Assembly: GCA_028564925.1 (NCBI GenBank)
Contig: CM053026.1
Span: 592,901,661 to 592,965,660, forward strand
Reading direction: 5' to 3'
Length of the DNA stretch: 64,000 bases
Origin: Lithobates sylvaticus
Taxonomy: Eukaryota > Chordata > Amphibia > Anura > Ranidae
Shown here: positions 33,758 through 45,498 of the stretch, piece after piece
How the letters are laid out: every line of letters starts with the position of its first letter
Numbering within the stretch: position 1 is the first letter of the stretch
Translations under genes and position numbers: made by a program
Notes under the pieces: generated by a model
Database searches by the model: none
Told to the model about the DNA's origin: nothing
Seen by the model: only the letters and a program-made list of their open reading frames with translations

Positions 33758-34164
33758 TAACTCAAAGAGGAGGTCCGCCCACCCCTGCAAACATTAAAAA
33801 ACAGCAGCGACACATACTGCAGCTGCTGACTTTCACTTACCTGTCCTGGAGTACAGCGATGTGGGCACCACAGCTGATGTTTCCATCAGCTGTCGGGTGC
33901 TGCCGCCACCATTGCAGGTAAGCAACCCAGCAGTGTAGCATTACGGCTTCAAGACGGGTCCCTACTGTGCATGTGCGAGGGACCGCTGCACTCTGCTACT
34001 GGCCCGGTGTCGGGGGAAGGAGGAGGAGGGGGGAGCTATGATGTAATTCGCTGCGATCCATCGTCATAGACAGGTATCCGCTCCCCCCCAAAAAATGCCA
34101 ATGTGGCACCGGAGGGGGGAGGAGACAAATGAGCGGAAGTTCCACTTTTGGGTGGAACTCCGCT
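33758..34164 (-). mobile_element. Family C MITE
   Basis: The right end reads GGTGGAACTCCGCT followed by TTAA (34165-34168), the reverse complement of the family C start AGCGGAGTTCCACC. The left end AAAGAGGAGGTCCGCCC has lost its TTAA. It shares the 'cagctgctgac ttt' and ACTTACCTGTCC words with the copies at 35751 and 51133. Confidence 0.75.
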
Positions 34165-34168
34165 TTAA

Positions 34169-35210
34169 GCCCCAGTGTAGCCTTTGGCTTTAGTCTCAGA
34201 ACTCCCGTAAACAAAACAAAAAATTCTTCTAGAACTGTGACAATTTGGGTTTGTCCATTGAAACTTAATTGTCTGACCAACTTTCCATAATCTGAAAATT
34301 AACAGCATCCCCAGCCTACAATGTGATGCTTTCCATGGGTGTTGCTAGCATTGGACAACCAAAGCACATGCCCCTGGTCCCAATGTAGATTGTATGCCAG
34401 TGCAGCAGGCAGTATGTGTCCCAACGGGTGGCTGTGGGTAATTCAAAGCCAAAAGCGAGCTTCCTTAGGCCCCTCCCTGGCTCTGACACGCCATATGACA
34501 TAAGTCAAGGAGTCAGGGAGGAATCCTCTCACTTGCCATGTTAGATCTAAGGTCTAGTAAGTTCAGTGAGGGAGATGGCAGGCGAGAATTTGTAGTGAAT
34601 ACCATTAGGTTTAGGGGAGAGATCTTTCCTGGGGCGGGATATGTGTTGGGGAGGATTAAGGCTTGTGTTGGGAGGGGTGATTTAGGCTTGTAGATGTATG
34701 AAGGTGAATCAAAAAATTTACACCATTTGCTTTAAGTGCTCACAAAGCCTGCACTCTGTGTGTTATACACCCCTAACCCCTGCAATCTGTACGTTAAATG
34801 CTCCTTCACTATATTGTTTATTACATACTCCAGCCCAATGTGTTCCTTGTCTCAACTGTTGCTAATTACAATTAACAGTCCCTGACTATTTTAGGCTAAG
34901 ACAGTATTTGCTCTCTGTATTCATCAGATATGTATAAATGTCAGCACAACCTTTTAAAAATTGGAAGGCAAAGGCTGTAGCATATATGCACTGTGTATAC
35001 AGTGGGTTGGCTCAGAAATGACTTGTGGCTCTTTAAGACCTTCCCACAGTGCAAGACATGCAAAGCAAGCAAAATCATTACTCTCCATAGGGTAACCCAT
35101 GTCTTTTACAGTCCTAGCAGCACCCCTATTGCGACCATTACTATTAGCCTTACTGTGGTGATTGTGTTGTCAAGGCAATAAGCAGTGTCTGCTTTCTGCC
35201 ACACACTGAA
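34169..35210. other. Intron, no well-defined feature
   Basis: Mixed composition; 34320-34510 is GC-richer and may be repeat-derived. No exon, RNA gene or clear repeat ends were recognised. Confidence 0.35.
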
Positions 35211-35211
35211 A

Positions 35212-35512
35212 CCTATTTATAGAAAATGTATTGGACGAATGCACAAGCATTCACCCAGCTATCACGAATTCTGACCATATTTTGCCTAATACGTTGACTT
35301 CCCATGATCATTAGCTCCATCTAGTGACCATAATGTGGTATTTACCTGAATGCAGTATCTCAGGGGAAATAAAAACACATTATGGTCACCAGATGGAGCA
35401 GACAATCATAGCAAATCAATGTTAAGCAAAATATGGTGAGAATTTATGATGGCTGGGTGAATACTTGTGGCATTCATCCAACTATTTTTTTTTTTTTTTT
35501 TATAAATAGACC
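35212..35512. mobile_element. Foldback MITE with CTATTTATA ends
   Basis: The left arm (CCTATTTATAG, TTGGACGAATGC, CACAAGCATTCACCCAGC, CTCCATCTAGTGACCATAAT) and the right arm (ATTATGGTCACCAGATGGAG, GCTGGGTGAATACTTGTG, GCATTCATCCAA, TATAAATAG) are inverted copies over about 125 bases. A short central loop lies near 35345-35375. A poly-T tract interrupts the right end. Confidence 0.87.
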
Positions 35513-35750
35513 CTATAGTATTTTATGTGAAAAAGGCCAAATGTAAAACAGACCAGGGAACCTTTTTCCATCTTTGCTGTTTTTTTTTTTTTTTTTTCTA
35601 GCATGCCTTTTGAAAAATGCCATATAGGATTTAAGTTTTTTTTTTTCCTGCAATTGCGCTCTTTAGCATTAAACAATAAACATAAATAAGCATTTTTCCC
35701 TTAACTACTGTACAATTCTCTTTACACTTTCACTATAGCACCCAACTTAA

Positions 35751-36131
35751 AGAGGATCTTTGCCCTGTATTAAAAAAATAAATAAAAATAAAGTCAGCAG
35801 CAACAAATACTGTAGCTGCTGACTTTTATTAAAATGATACTCACCTGTCCAGGGATCCAATTCCATGCTCACCTGCAACGCTTCTTCATTGGTCTTCAGG
35901 GCCCTGGCACCGGCATGTTTACTGTGGGCAGCCAGCTGTGGTTCTTGAGGCTTCACAGTTGGCAGCCCACTGTGCATGATCCTGCAGCCTTCTGGGACAT
36001 GTGATGTGTCACAGAAGGATGCGGGGGAGGGGGGGGGACTTCCAGTGGATCATCGGGTGATCTGACCGGAATGGGGGCTGGTACCTGTCACAACCAGGCG
36101 CAGGAATTTGTATTAATTTGTATCAAACTTA
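35751..36131 (-). mobile_element. Family C-like TTAA MITE
   Basis: TTAA at 35747-35750 precedes AGAGGATCTTTGCCC. The interior has CAGTAGCTGCTGAC-like symmetry (CAGCAGCAACAAATACTGTA, GCTGCTGACTTTTATT) and ACTCACCTGTCC, as in the 33758 copy. The right end is near CTTAAGTCTTAAAG and is not sharply defined. Confidence 0.6.
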
Positions 36132-36429
36132 AGTCTTAAAGTCGGGCTTTATAATATTAGTTTTTATTTTACTTTAATAAAAAAAGTGTATGTGATTGCA
36201 TTGTATTTCAAAATGTAAAAAATCTGTACATATTTTTGTTGACTTTTTTTTTTTTAACCAGGTCACTTCTGACTTCGTCACAGTCGGAAGTGACGAAACA
36301 CTTTAGGGGCATGGCTACACAGCAACTGGATCTTGACGCTGAGAGTGCGATTTGTGAGTGCGGGCAAGGAGAGGTTTGAGATGCAGCACGCAGGCACCCG
36401 GCATGTAACAAAAAGCAAATAATTTTTAA

Positions 36430-37984
36430 CCGCTTCCCGACCGGCGCACGACGATGTACGTCGACAGAATGGCACGTACAGACATAAGGGCGTACAGATT
36501 TAAGATGCCGCCGTGCCATTGAGCGCGCGCCGCACCGGTCGGGACCCCCGTGAGTCCAGTCGCTGGGCCCGCGGACTCAATCGCCGCGGGGATACCCGCG
36601 ATCCTCTCACAGGAAGGCTGAACGGGGAGATGCGGAAATAAACAGCATCTTCCCATTCTGCCTAGCAACGCCGATCTCTGCTCCCTGAGCAGAGATCAGC
36701 ATTCACTAGCTCACAGCTACGCCCCCCACCCCTGCACTGCCACCTAGTGGTTAACCCCTTCACTGCCAGTGTCATTTACACAGGAATCAGATTGCTGTAT
36801 AAATGACAATGATCCAAAAAATGTGTCAAAAATTTCCGATTGTGTCGCAGTCACAATAAAAATCGCTGATCACCGCCATTACTAGTAAAAAAAAAAAAAT
36901 TATTAATAAAAATGCTATAAAAAACTATCCCCTATTTTAGAAACGCTATAACTTCTGCACAAACCAATCAATAATCGCTTATTGCGTTTTTTTTTACCAA
37001 AAATATGAATACGTATCAGCCTAAACTGAGGAAAAAACATGTTTTTTTTATATATTTTTGGGGGATATTAATTATAGCAAAAAGTAAAAAATAATGCGTT
37101 TTTTTTTCAAAATTGTCGCTCTTTTTTTGTTTATAGCGCAAAAAATAAAAACCGCAGGGGCGATCAAATGCCACCAAAAGAAAGCTCCATTTGTGGGAAA
37201 AAAGGACGTCAATTTTGTTTGGGAGCCATGTCGCACGACCGCGCAATTGTCAGTTAAAGCGACGCAGTGTCGAATCGCAAAAAGTGTTCTGGTCTTAAAG
37301 TGGATGTAAACCCAATTTTTTTTTTTTTTTTTTTTTGAGGTCATAATGTAGAGAATAAGATTTCATTTCATTTGAGCCCAGTTTTGCCACACAGATTTAC
37401 TCGAGGCCTGAGCAATCCTCTTATTGTTCAGTTTGAGAAATCTTGACAAAGTCAAACTTTGTCAAACACGCCCCCTTGCTGTGAGCGACAGGTGATTTAC
37501 ATATCATGCACTAGCCTGAGACTGGTTATCATCAGATCACTGGATGTTCTACTCTGCCCAGCTCCGACTACATACATGTCCCCTAAATCACTTGTCTGTC
37601 TATAGTCTGCTGACTGTTCACTGCATCCCATGATGAGAAACCTACAGTCAAAACACAGTAAAGCCAATCCTGGGAGAGCTGGAGGGGAGGGGGATGTGAA
37701 TTGTGAACTTTTTACATAGGATGTGCCTGTCTCAGGCTAGTGCATGATATGTAAATTACTTGCCACTCACAGCAAGGGGGCATTTTTGACAAAGTTTTCA
37801 AGACTTTGTCAAGATTTCTCTAACTGAACAATAAAAGAGGATTGCTCAGGCCTCGAATAAATCTGTGTGGCAAGACTGGGCTCAAATTAAAGGAAATCGT
37901 ATTCTCTACATTATGACATAAAAAAAAAAAAATTTGGGGTTTACATCCATTTTAAGCCAGCAAAATGGTCCGGTCTGAAAGTGG
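36430..37984 (-). mobile_element. Family A element with a family D foldback nested inside
   Basis: TTAA at 36426-36429 and 37985-37988 bracket the element, whose ends are CCGCTTCCCGACC and GTCTGAAAGTGG. In reverse orientation it carries the family landmarks: a GC-rich block (36430-36610), CACTAGTAATGGCGGTGATC-type, TATAGCGTTTCTAAA-type, AATGGAGCTTTCTTTTGGTG and GACAATTGCGCGGTCGTGCG words. A complete 653-bp family D element interrupts it near its right end (37299-37951), so the host copy was about 900 bp. Confidence 0.9.
37299..37951. mobile_element. Family D foldback element, nested
   Basis: TTAA at 37295-37298 and 37952-37955. The ends AGTGGATGTAAACCC and (reverse complement) AATGGATGTAAACCCC match. 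The arms stay complementary for over 200 bases: ATTGTTCAGTTTGAGAAATC, ACAAAGTCAAACTTTGTCA and ATTTACATATCATGCACTAG on the left have inverted partners at 37736-37840. The loop (about 37530-37730) is unpaired. Confidence 0.93.
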
Positions 37985-37988
37985 TTAA

Positions 37989-38470
37989 TTATGATGTTAG
38001 AGCATTACTTTTTTCATTAAAACGGTTACTTTAGAGGTTTTTACACTATTGGAGGCTCTGTGTTGATTTTATCTCTACATGTGGAGAGAGCTATCATCTA
38101 TTTTCAGTCTGGAAAGATCTAAGCAGAGCTTTGGATTGTCATCTGCTTGAAGAAGGCTTTATTGCAAATACGATTGAATTGTATAAAATCTGGCGAGCCT
38201 CATTCTATAAGGTTGTGGAACTGGCACTAGATAACTTTGGTGAAGGATTTATGGTGATTTTAAGTTTTTATACAGAGATTTTCACCAGTTTTTCACATTG
38301 GACTTTTAATGATTTTTTTTTTTTTTGATATGGACTTTTTTTGAATATGGACACCATTTTTTAAATACTCCTAGTTTTATGTCTATATACATTATTTATT
38401 TGCGCTACTGTGAATGTGTAGATTGCAAAATGGGTGAAAACAAAATGTAGTATCAAACAAATTTTAAGTA
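37989..38470. other. Intron, no recognised feature
   Basis: AT-rich with a poly-T run near 38314. Nothing coding was recognised. Confidence 0.4.
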
Positions 38471-39205
38471 CCGTATTTATTGACGTATAACATGCACCCC
38501 AAGTTTAGGAGGGCATTTTAAAGGAAAAAAAGTTTTAGGAGGGAAGTTTAAGGGAAAAAAAAAAAACTTACATTTAAATGCCCATCAATGCAGCCTTATC
38601 AGCGTGCATCTGCAGCCTTGTCCATCATTGCAGAATGATCAGTGTCATTTGCAGCCTTGCCCAGCGTCATTTGCAGCCTTGCCCAGCGCCATTTGCAGCC
38701 TTGCCCAGCGTCATTTGCAGCCTTGCCCAGCGTCATTTGCAGCCTTGCCCAGCGTCATTTGCCTTGCCCAGCGTCATTTGCAGCCTTTGCACATTTAAAT
38801 TTCCCGCTGCCGAAAAATACCGACCGAGCACCCCGCCGAAAAAGACCGAGCGCCGACGAAAAAGACAGAGCCGACTGCTCGGACCCGCTCGCAGTCCCGC
38901 CTCCCAGTCTGGGCGGGACTGCGAGCCGAGCCAAGTACACAGTACAGTCGGCTCGGTCTTTTTCGGCAGCTCTCGCTCCAGAAACAGCAGGGAGGAAGGA
39001 CTGCGAGCGGATCCGAGCAGTCGGCTCGGTCTTTTTCGTCGGTGCTCAATCTTTTTCGTGGCTATTTTTCGGTGCAGCTCACAATTTTTTGCAGCCGCTC
39101 GAAATTTTTTAGGTCATTTTTTTGGGGGATCGGCGTATAACACGCACCCACGACTTTCCCCCGATTTTAAGGGGGAAAGTGCGTGTTATACGCCGATAAA
39201 TACGG
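38471..39205. mobile_element. Non-autonomous element with CCGTATTTATCGGCGTATAA ends
   Basis: The left end CCGTATTTATTGACGTATAA and reverse complement of the right end CCGTATTTATCGGCGTATAA form a clear terminal inverted repeat, continued by CATGCACCCC/CACGCACTTTCCCCC. TA flanks both ends (38469-38470, 39206-39207). Inside are a 22-bp tandem repeat (38640-38790) and a GC-rich inverted pair with GCCGACTGCTCGGACC and AGTCGGCTCGGTCTTTTTCG. The open frames here are repeat by-products. Confidence 0.82.
38640..38790. repeat. 22-bp minisatellite inside the CCGTATTTAT element
   Basis: The unit CAGCGTCATTTGCAGCCTTG plus CC repeats about seven times; one unit is shortened and one has GCC for GTC. Because 22 is not a multiple of three, all three frames stay open through it. 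Confidence 0.95.
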
Positions 39206-39209
39206 TACT

Positions 39210-40545
39210 TTCAAACATTCGTTAAGTCATGTAATGTATTGAGAATTGTCGTACGAATGTTCGCACAAGTATTCATATAAACGTTTGCTTGAAAATCTAC
39301 GTGTGCTTGGCCAGCTTTAGTGTGTCTCCACTCTAAATGAGGGAGCAACAGAGACACCTTTGGACAGCATCCTTGTCAATCTGAAACAGCTTGGTTGGTT
39401 TAATTAGATGCACTAGCAAATTCAGATGGACACCTTTTACGCAGTTACAGAACTCCTGTCAGTGTTAAATGGTTGGTCTTAAGTTAAAAAAATAACACTT
39501 ATTGGCCAGATAACAGGTAAAAATAAAGGAAAATAAAGGAGAAAAAAAAAAAAAAAAAAGGAAAACTAATGTAGCTAACACATACTGTATAAAAACTGGT
39601 ATGTGGAAGTATAATACATTAAAATTTAATACGGTTTTAATTAGGAGTGAATACCTATGTACTCAAGTTTGTATGGGTTTTTTAGATGTGTTAAAAAAAA
39701 AAAAAAAAGTTTATTTTTCCATCTGGTGGAGATCAGCAACATAAAAAACAGATTAAATCCAGGTTAATCCCAGGGTTTAATTACACAGTATGACAAAATG
39801 TAAGTGGGTGGAATCTTATGCAAGCCACTGTCCATTCTAAGAAAGTAAAATAAATACCAGTTTACAACCATTTTAACATTAAACACAAGAACGCTGCAGT
39901 CAGTAAGACATAAACGCAAGTCGCTGTACTAACATTGGATTGTTAGTAAAGCGGCTCCGACTAGAGATGTCTTTTTTTTTTTTTTCAACCCAGTGGTGTG
40001 TACTAGGCTTTACTGTACAGAATAGGGAGGCTGAAGTTAGAGTTGCAATGCAATTTAATGTGTTAATTCATGCACATACCACCTAAATAAAGCTACTAGC
40101 ACCAAAAGGAAACTAAATCGTCCAAACGTGTGCACAAAAAACAAGTGCTGTGATAATTTAAAAGATATGACTAAGTTAATACATGAATAAATGACTATAT
40201 TCTCTTTCCCTGAGATATTTAAAAAATAAACATATTGGGCATATATTAGCAGAATTCAAAGTACCATGCTCATAGTAAAATACAGATGTATTAAATATAG
40301 TGAAAAAGTCCCCAAAATTCACGATAACTACTAATGATGATACATAGTGTAGAAATATTCTGACAGGAGGCCAGGAAATAACTGCTGGTTGTGTCCTAGA
40401 TGGGAGATGCAGTATATTTGTCCCAAGTTCAGGCAGTATGCAGCCCGTTTTTCCTTTTCAGTTGTGTAGCAAGCTATCTGGGGAGGATGAAGAGTTAATA
40501 AGCCCAGATGAAGGTGGTCAGGCTCTTTCAAACTCCCAATCTGCT
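39210..40545. other. Intron, repeat-poor
   Basis: AT-rich with poly-A runs near 39543 and 39690. GCGGCTCCGACTAGAGATGT at 39951 matches a word of the 7456-8102 element (GTGGCTCCGACCAGAGCGGT), marking a small fragment of it at about 39930-40015. No exon was recognised. Confidence 0.4.
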
Positions 40546-40549
40546 TAGG

Positions 40550-40835
40550 TTCTGTTCACACTAGTGCGATTTCAGATAAAACTTAAGTTGCACATAATTG
40601 TATGACAATAGAAATCACATTCATTTCAATGGTGCACATCAATAAAACTCAGCACAGCACAATTTTAGAAAAGGTTCCTGTACTACTTTGGTGCGATTCC
40701 AGCATGATTTTGGCCCCATAGAACATGCAAACTTCTTCAAAGTAGCATTCAAGTTACACTACATAAAAATACAAAGACAAAATCAAAATTGAATCGCATC
40801 GCAGCAGCGTGAACATGGACTCTGGGAGGATGCTT
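40550..40835. repeat. Interspersed repeat related to 8104-8382
   Basis: Left end TAGGTTCTGTTCACACTAGT and right-end word GCAGCGTGAACATGGACTCT give a loose inverted repeat, and CATTTCAATGG, GGTGCGATTCC, GAATCGCATCGCAGC are landmarks of this frog repeat. Confidence 0.55.
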
Positions 40836-41217
40836 CACCCTGTAATCCAGTTCTCGATGCAAATCACACTTGTGTGGTGAAAAACAGAACCTGTTGCTTC
40901 AGGATGGTTACACAGTACCCAGTGAGTTTAAAAGTTGCCCAAAGTGAGAAGGGTTTATTTTCAGTTTTTTAGTTACTCGCAGGGCCGGTGCAAGTGTTTT
41001 TGTCTACTTAGGCGAAAGTGCAGGTGGGGGGCAGTGGAACAAATGGGGGGGGGGGGCAATGTCACTCTGATCACACATTGCCATGCCTCCTTGGAGCCTG
41101 CATGACAGCGGCATGACAAGGCACTATGTAGTGCTCTCTATTACTTATACAATGCATTAAAAAATAAAGACACTGGAAACATACAATTGTAAACTCTTTT
41201 GTAAAATCTTTCACTAG

Positions 41218-41341
41218 TTTTCTAGATTGTAAGCTCCAACAAGCAGGGCCCTCTTGTATTGTAAGTGTACTGTCTGCCCTCATGTTGTAAAGCGCTGTGC
41301 AAACTGTTGGCGCTATATAAATCCTGTATAATAATAACAGT
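41218..41341 (+). mobile_element. SINE / L2-tail type repeat
   Basis: AGATTGTAAGCTCCAACAAG, CAGGGCCCTC, TGTACTGTCTGCCCTCATG, AAGCGCTGTGCAAAC and GCGCTATATAAATCCTGTAT with an (ATA)n end are the hallmark 3' words of a widespread vertebrate SINE tail. GGCCGGTGCAAGTGTTTTTG at 40984 may be part of the same or a neighbouring repeat. Confidence 0.75.
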
Positions 41342-41344
41342 TCT

Positions 41345-42100
41345 GTTAGCCATCCACAAGTAAACACTAACATTGTCAGACTCCTGGCTCACGCTCTCTC
41401 ACCCACTCACTGTGTTCAGTGGCAACACTCACCTGTGTCTCCTTGCTCATAGATGGCTATAATATAGATTGTATAGAAAATCAAGAATATATAAAATAAA
41501 TTAATGTTAAAAAAATATATTTATTGTGACATGTTGGGTTTTGTAGCTCAGTGGTAGTGCCAAAACAGCAAGTTTACTCCACACCAGAAATTGTTTTCAG
41601 GGCTTGCCTGCAAACTTTTTTTTTTTTAAAGAATGTCAAAAGCTCATACAGGTATGTCTACCCATGCAGGGAGTTCTCGCCATCAATGTCCTGGCTCTTC
41701 TTGGCAGCTTTACAACTCTGAGTAGTACCTTTTGGTCCTCCTGACCATCAAACATGTCCCAGTTTTTGTGCACAGATGCTGCACCGCAGTTCTGCATCTT
41801 ACCTTATATCTCCCTAGCTGCTCTGTCCTTCATGGACTCTCCCTCAGGCTTTGATCTGCCCTGACCTGTACAGTACATTGCCTGTGAGCACCTATGATGA
41901 CTGTCCAATTCACATACAGCCCCCCCCCCCCCCAAGCTCTAACTCTGGCTCTCATATGAAGCCAGCACACACCTGTGCCATTAGTGTGCTTACGACATAC
42001 AAAATCTGGCATAAACCACCATTTAAACAGTGGCACGTGCTAAACCTGGATAGATATATATATATAAATATATATATAAAAAAAATATATGCATAGAGAC
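41345..42100. other. Intron, no recognised feature
   Basis: Includes a C-run (41921-41934) and short TA runs (42054-42090). No coding similarity was found. Confidence 0.4.
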
Positions 42101-42104
42101 TGAA

Positions 42105-42330
42105 CTGTTATGAATTTTCACTTAGCTTAGTGAATAAGGTAAAGCAAAGTGAAAATTCACTTTACAAAATGACCCCAATCATGTTCAAGGAAAGTTTTTA
42201 AAAATAAATACATTTTGCTCACATGATTGGGTGATATAGGTCAGCATAGCTTAATTTAACTGACTAAACAAAGTCAAAATTCACTGTGAAAAGTAAACAT
42301 GCTCAAGTTCCTTAGTAAATCCACCCCAGT
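42105..42330. repeat. MITE-like repeat with AATTTTCACTT / AAAATTCACT words
   Basis: GAATTTTCACTTAGCTTAGT and AAAGTGAAAATTCACTTT recur as inverted words across the segment, together with ATCATGTTCAAGG/CATGATTGGGTGA. It ends with CCTTAGTAAATCCACCCCAG. Compare 3840-4030. Confidence 0.5.
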
Positions 42331-42334
42331 GCTG

Positions 42335-43849
42335 GTAATCACATCAGTAACATTTATTTTACAATTGATTAATACGGTCAATAACAAATTGCCAGCCAAA
42401 ATCTAATATAGCCAATGGTATGGAAAACCAATTTGTTCTTTTAGAAGCAACTGCAGTTCAAATCTTAAGACGAAGATGGTAATTGGCACGCAAAACAGAT
42501 ACTACAATATTTTAGCAGAGTTCTGCAGCAAAACAAGTACTGTAGTACAAAGTAAGCCAAAACATTTCCCCAAAAGACAAATGAATCTGAGTGATTTAAT
42601 TTATCTAAACTTCTCTTGGAGAAACATTGCTAATATTAAATGTTACTTTTAACAAAAATGTACTGTTCTCCTCTATTCAACAAACAATAAATATGAATAT
42701 AAAGCTTAATTGATTTTCAAATATTATTTTGCAGCCACTAAGATAAACATTTTCTTAATTTATTTTAAAGTAGTGTACCGTGTGTTTCCTCCAGGCTATT
42801 GCTCATCTATATATCTGCTTAAATATAAATTTCAGCCTAAAAGCTTAAACTTGAACTCCTGGCACAAAAGACGATAAAAATAAAAATGTAATCTAAAAAG
42901 GCAAATTGCAATGAAGTGCCTTATCTTCAGAACTGTAACTTCTATGGATAAAGGGGAAAACCTAATCCTACATCTGCCCCATTCAGGGTTCCCGGTCAGC
43001 CAACAGACCACAGTCTGCACAATGGCTATTAAGTTCAATTTCTTTGGCCACTGTTGTGCCCCAATGCACGCTTGCACATGAAAGTACAGTACTCTGGGCA
43101 GAGCAGTTTTCTCTGGACAGTAACCATCTGAGTCTTTAAATAAATGGGTATGGTGGTATACGCCCCAAGTACACCCATGCCAGGCCAGACACTTAGAAGT
43201 TGAATACCCCACAGGAATATGCTGTCCTGGAGTCTGCATAATGTCACAGGGACTGTTGTAGAACGGATGCATCACAGAGACACAGAAGATAAGAAGTGCA
43301 AAAAGGTACTTGCTGGTGCCACAAACACTTCCGCGCTATATCATTGAAATCTTTTAGGCAAGATCAGGTTCACATATCCACAAGATATGTGTACTGGTTA
43401 CAACAGACGCCACTGCAAAATATCCAGGTTCTAATCATTCTTATTGCACTCTGGTGAATACAGCAGAAAATTAAATAAATCACCATATTCTGTAGGTCAT
43501 CGATGTTCCAGCTGAAAAAGTGATTTTCAAAGCGTGAAACATGTGGCCCTGGCTGATGTTTAATAAACAAAAAAAGTTTTTGTAGCCTGGAGTGTGACGA
43601 TTCATTTTCTTTTCTGACTCATTTTAGCAGTTACTATACTCAATCAAGCAGCTACAGTAATGCAAGCTATCCGACAATAATACAGTGTTGAAAGAAAACA
43701 AGAAATACCACACCTTGTACAGTATAACTTGCAATATGCTTTTGTTCTAAACAGATGACACTGGAAACAAAGGCAGTACAAAAGGAAGTTCATTGAAGTG
43801 AAGTGCAGGTCAGAGATGTCAAGTGCATCTATAGCTATGGACATAAATA
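42335..43849. other. Intron, mostly single copy
   Basis: The longest frame (minus strand, 42832-43275, 147 codons) has no family resemblance and no splice-defined exon character. 42960-43260 is GC-richer and may be repeat-derived. Confidence 0.4.
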
Positions 43850-44480
43850 ATTGACAAGAGTCCTTCTAAAACAAATGGAAAGAGCAGATTCACAGGCATT
43901 AGCTAGAGTAAGATTTGCAGCCACATATCCACTCTCTGAGATATCGGCTTAATAACTCTACGCTCATAAGGAAATATTAGCATCTTCTCCAGTAAATTAT
44001 CTGAAAAAAATGTGATGAGTTTGAAACAGGGCCTGTCCACATTATCTTTTGTGTGGCATTCTGGGGACTTTGCATATAAAACAGTTTGTTTCAATTAACA
44101 CCACAAATCTCTTAGAACACAAATTTCCAGACAATGACTCCTATAAATAACTCTAGGGAAGAGTTCCACTGTGAAAAATGACTCGTGCCTCTCTCTGAAG
44201 AAAGCTAATGTGAACTTGGAAAGGGCAATTAAATTGTCAGAATTAACAAATTTGTTTTTAACTAGAAGATAGCCAGAAGTATAGTCTTGGGGCCTGTATT
44301 GATCGCCAGAACAGAGAACATTCGTCTTCAGGTATTTACACTGCCACCTTCACATTAGAGGCTGCTTTAGGCCCCATCAATCCTTTCAAAGGATTGCCTT
44401 GACTTCTGTGTCTGCACATAGTCTTAAAGTACCAGTGTCAAACACCGACTCAAACAGCATAACACAAAGATCATATCATT
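43850..44480. promoter_or_regulatory. Candidate conserved non-coding / enhancer block
   Basis: Repeat-free complex sequence with GGCTTAATAACTC, TTTCAATTAACACC near 44090, GGGCAATTAAATTGTC near 44225 and CAGAATTAACAAATTTG. Composition and motif density resemble those of developmental non-coding elements. Only its sequence character and locus support the call. Confidence 0.33.
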
Positions 44481-45498
44481 ACATAAATAGTAACCAATTA
44501 AGCAAGAAAAATTGAGGCTCAACTAAAAATCAGGAGTATTGTTTTAAAGTAAAAAAAAATATTAAAATTAATAAAAATAAACAATCAGTATCCTCTTTTC
44601 AATGCAGTGGGGAACAGTTAAAAGTAACATTACACTTGGGCACAGCCAGCTATGTGTGCTGAAGGTGATGGCTAATGTGTTTCCGGAGCCATGCCCTGCT
44701 CACCAGAGCCTTTGCTGATGGTTACATGGCCTCAAAAACACAGTAGCTGTCACAGCCTCAGCACTCGTCACTGGCTGCTCCAGCATGTAGTGACAAGAAT
44801 GCAGTTTAGCACTTTGGTGGATTGTGTCTGGAGTGGACTGGATATGCAATTTAAAAGCATTCTTTCCTTTTGAACTGACATTAGGTAAGTACCAGCTATA
44901 TTTTGGCCCTAAACCTGTAAATATGTTGCGATGCACAGGCTGTGTACAATTGCCTTCTGAAAATATCAATAAAAAGTTATTTGAAGAAAAAAAAAAGCAT
45001 TCTTTCCATCTGATTTTGCACTATTTCTAGCCAATGTAGATTTACTTCCAAGGCACTTTGTTACTTTGTATTTACATATGCTGCAAGATCTGCCAATCTT
45101 TGAGGTGAATTACCCAGCCTGTGTGACATTTCAAACTGAAGTCATGCACACGGAGAATCTGTTAAAGCCTGCCAGCACCAGATATATTGTTTTTTGACAA
45201 GAACAATATATGTACAGCCTTACTTTTTATTTTGCAATCTATGTCACATTGGGGAGATTTACCTTAATTTGCTGTCTTGAAGGCACAATAGGAGATTACA
45301 TGAAATCTCTCCAAATAAGGGAACCCCCCCCCCCCACTCCCTCCTTTAGACAGTTTTTACCAGGACAATTGTTCCCACTGGAAGAATACCCCTTTATTAC
45401 TGTTCTGCTAACAGCTCAAAATTTTGAATAATTTTACCTCACTTTCAGCCCCAAGATAATGTTCAACAGCACAAATAGAGAGTGACTTTCCTTAAGGA
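44481..45498. other. Intron, repeat-poor
   Basis: Single-copy-looking. 45050-45180 (AAGATCTGCCAATCTTTGAG, GAGGTGAATTACCCAGC) is again enhancer-like but short. No exon was recognised. Confidence 0.35.

Noticed and set aside
38578-39225. 215-codon frame with repeated PSVICSLAQRHLQPCPA
   Set aside because: The periodicity is a 22-bp minisatellite that stays open in every frame, and it lies within a non-autonomous transposon.
42832-43275. 147-codon minus-strand frame as an LRBA exon or new gene
   Set aside because: No similarity to LRBA that I can recognise, no acceptor/donor pair of consistent phase, and too long for the neighbouring exon sizes.
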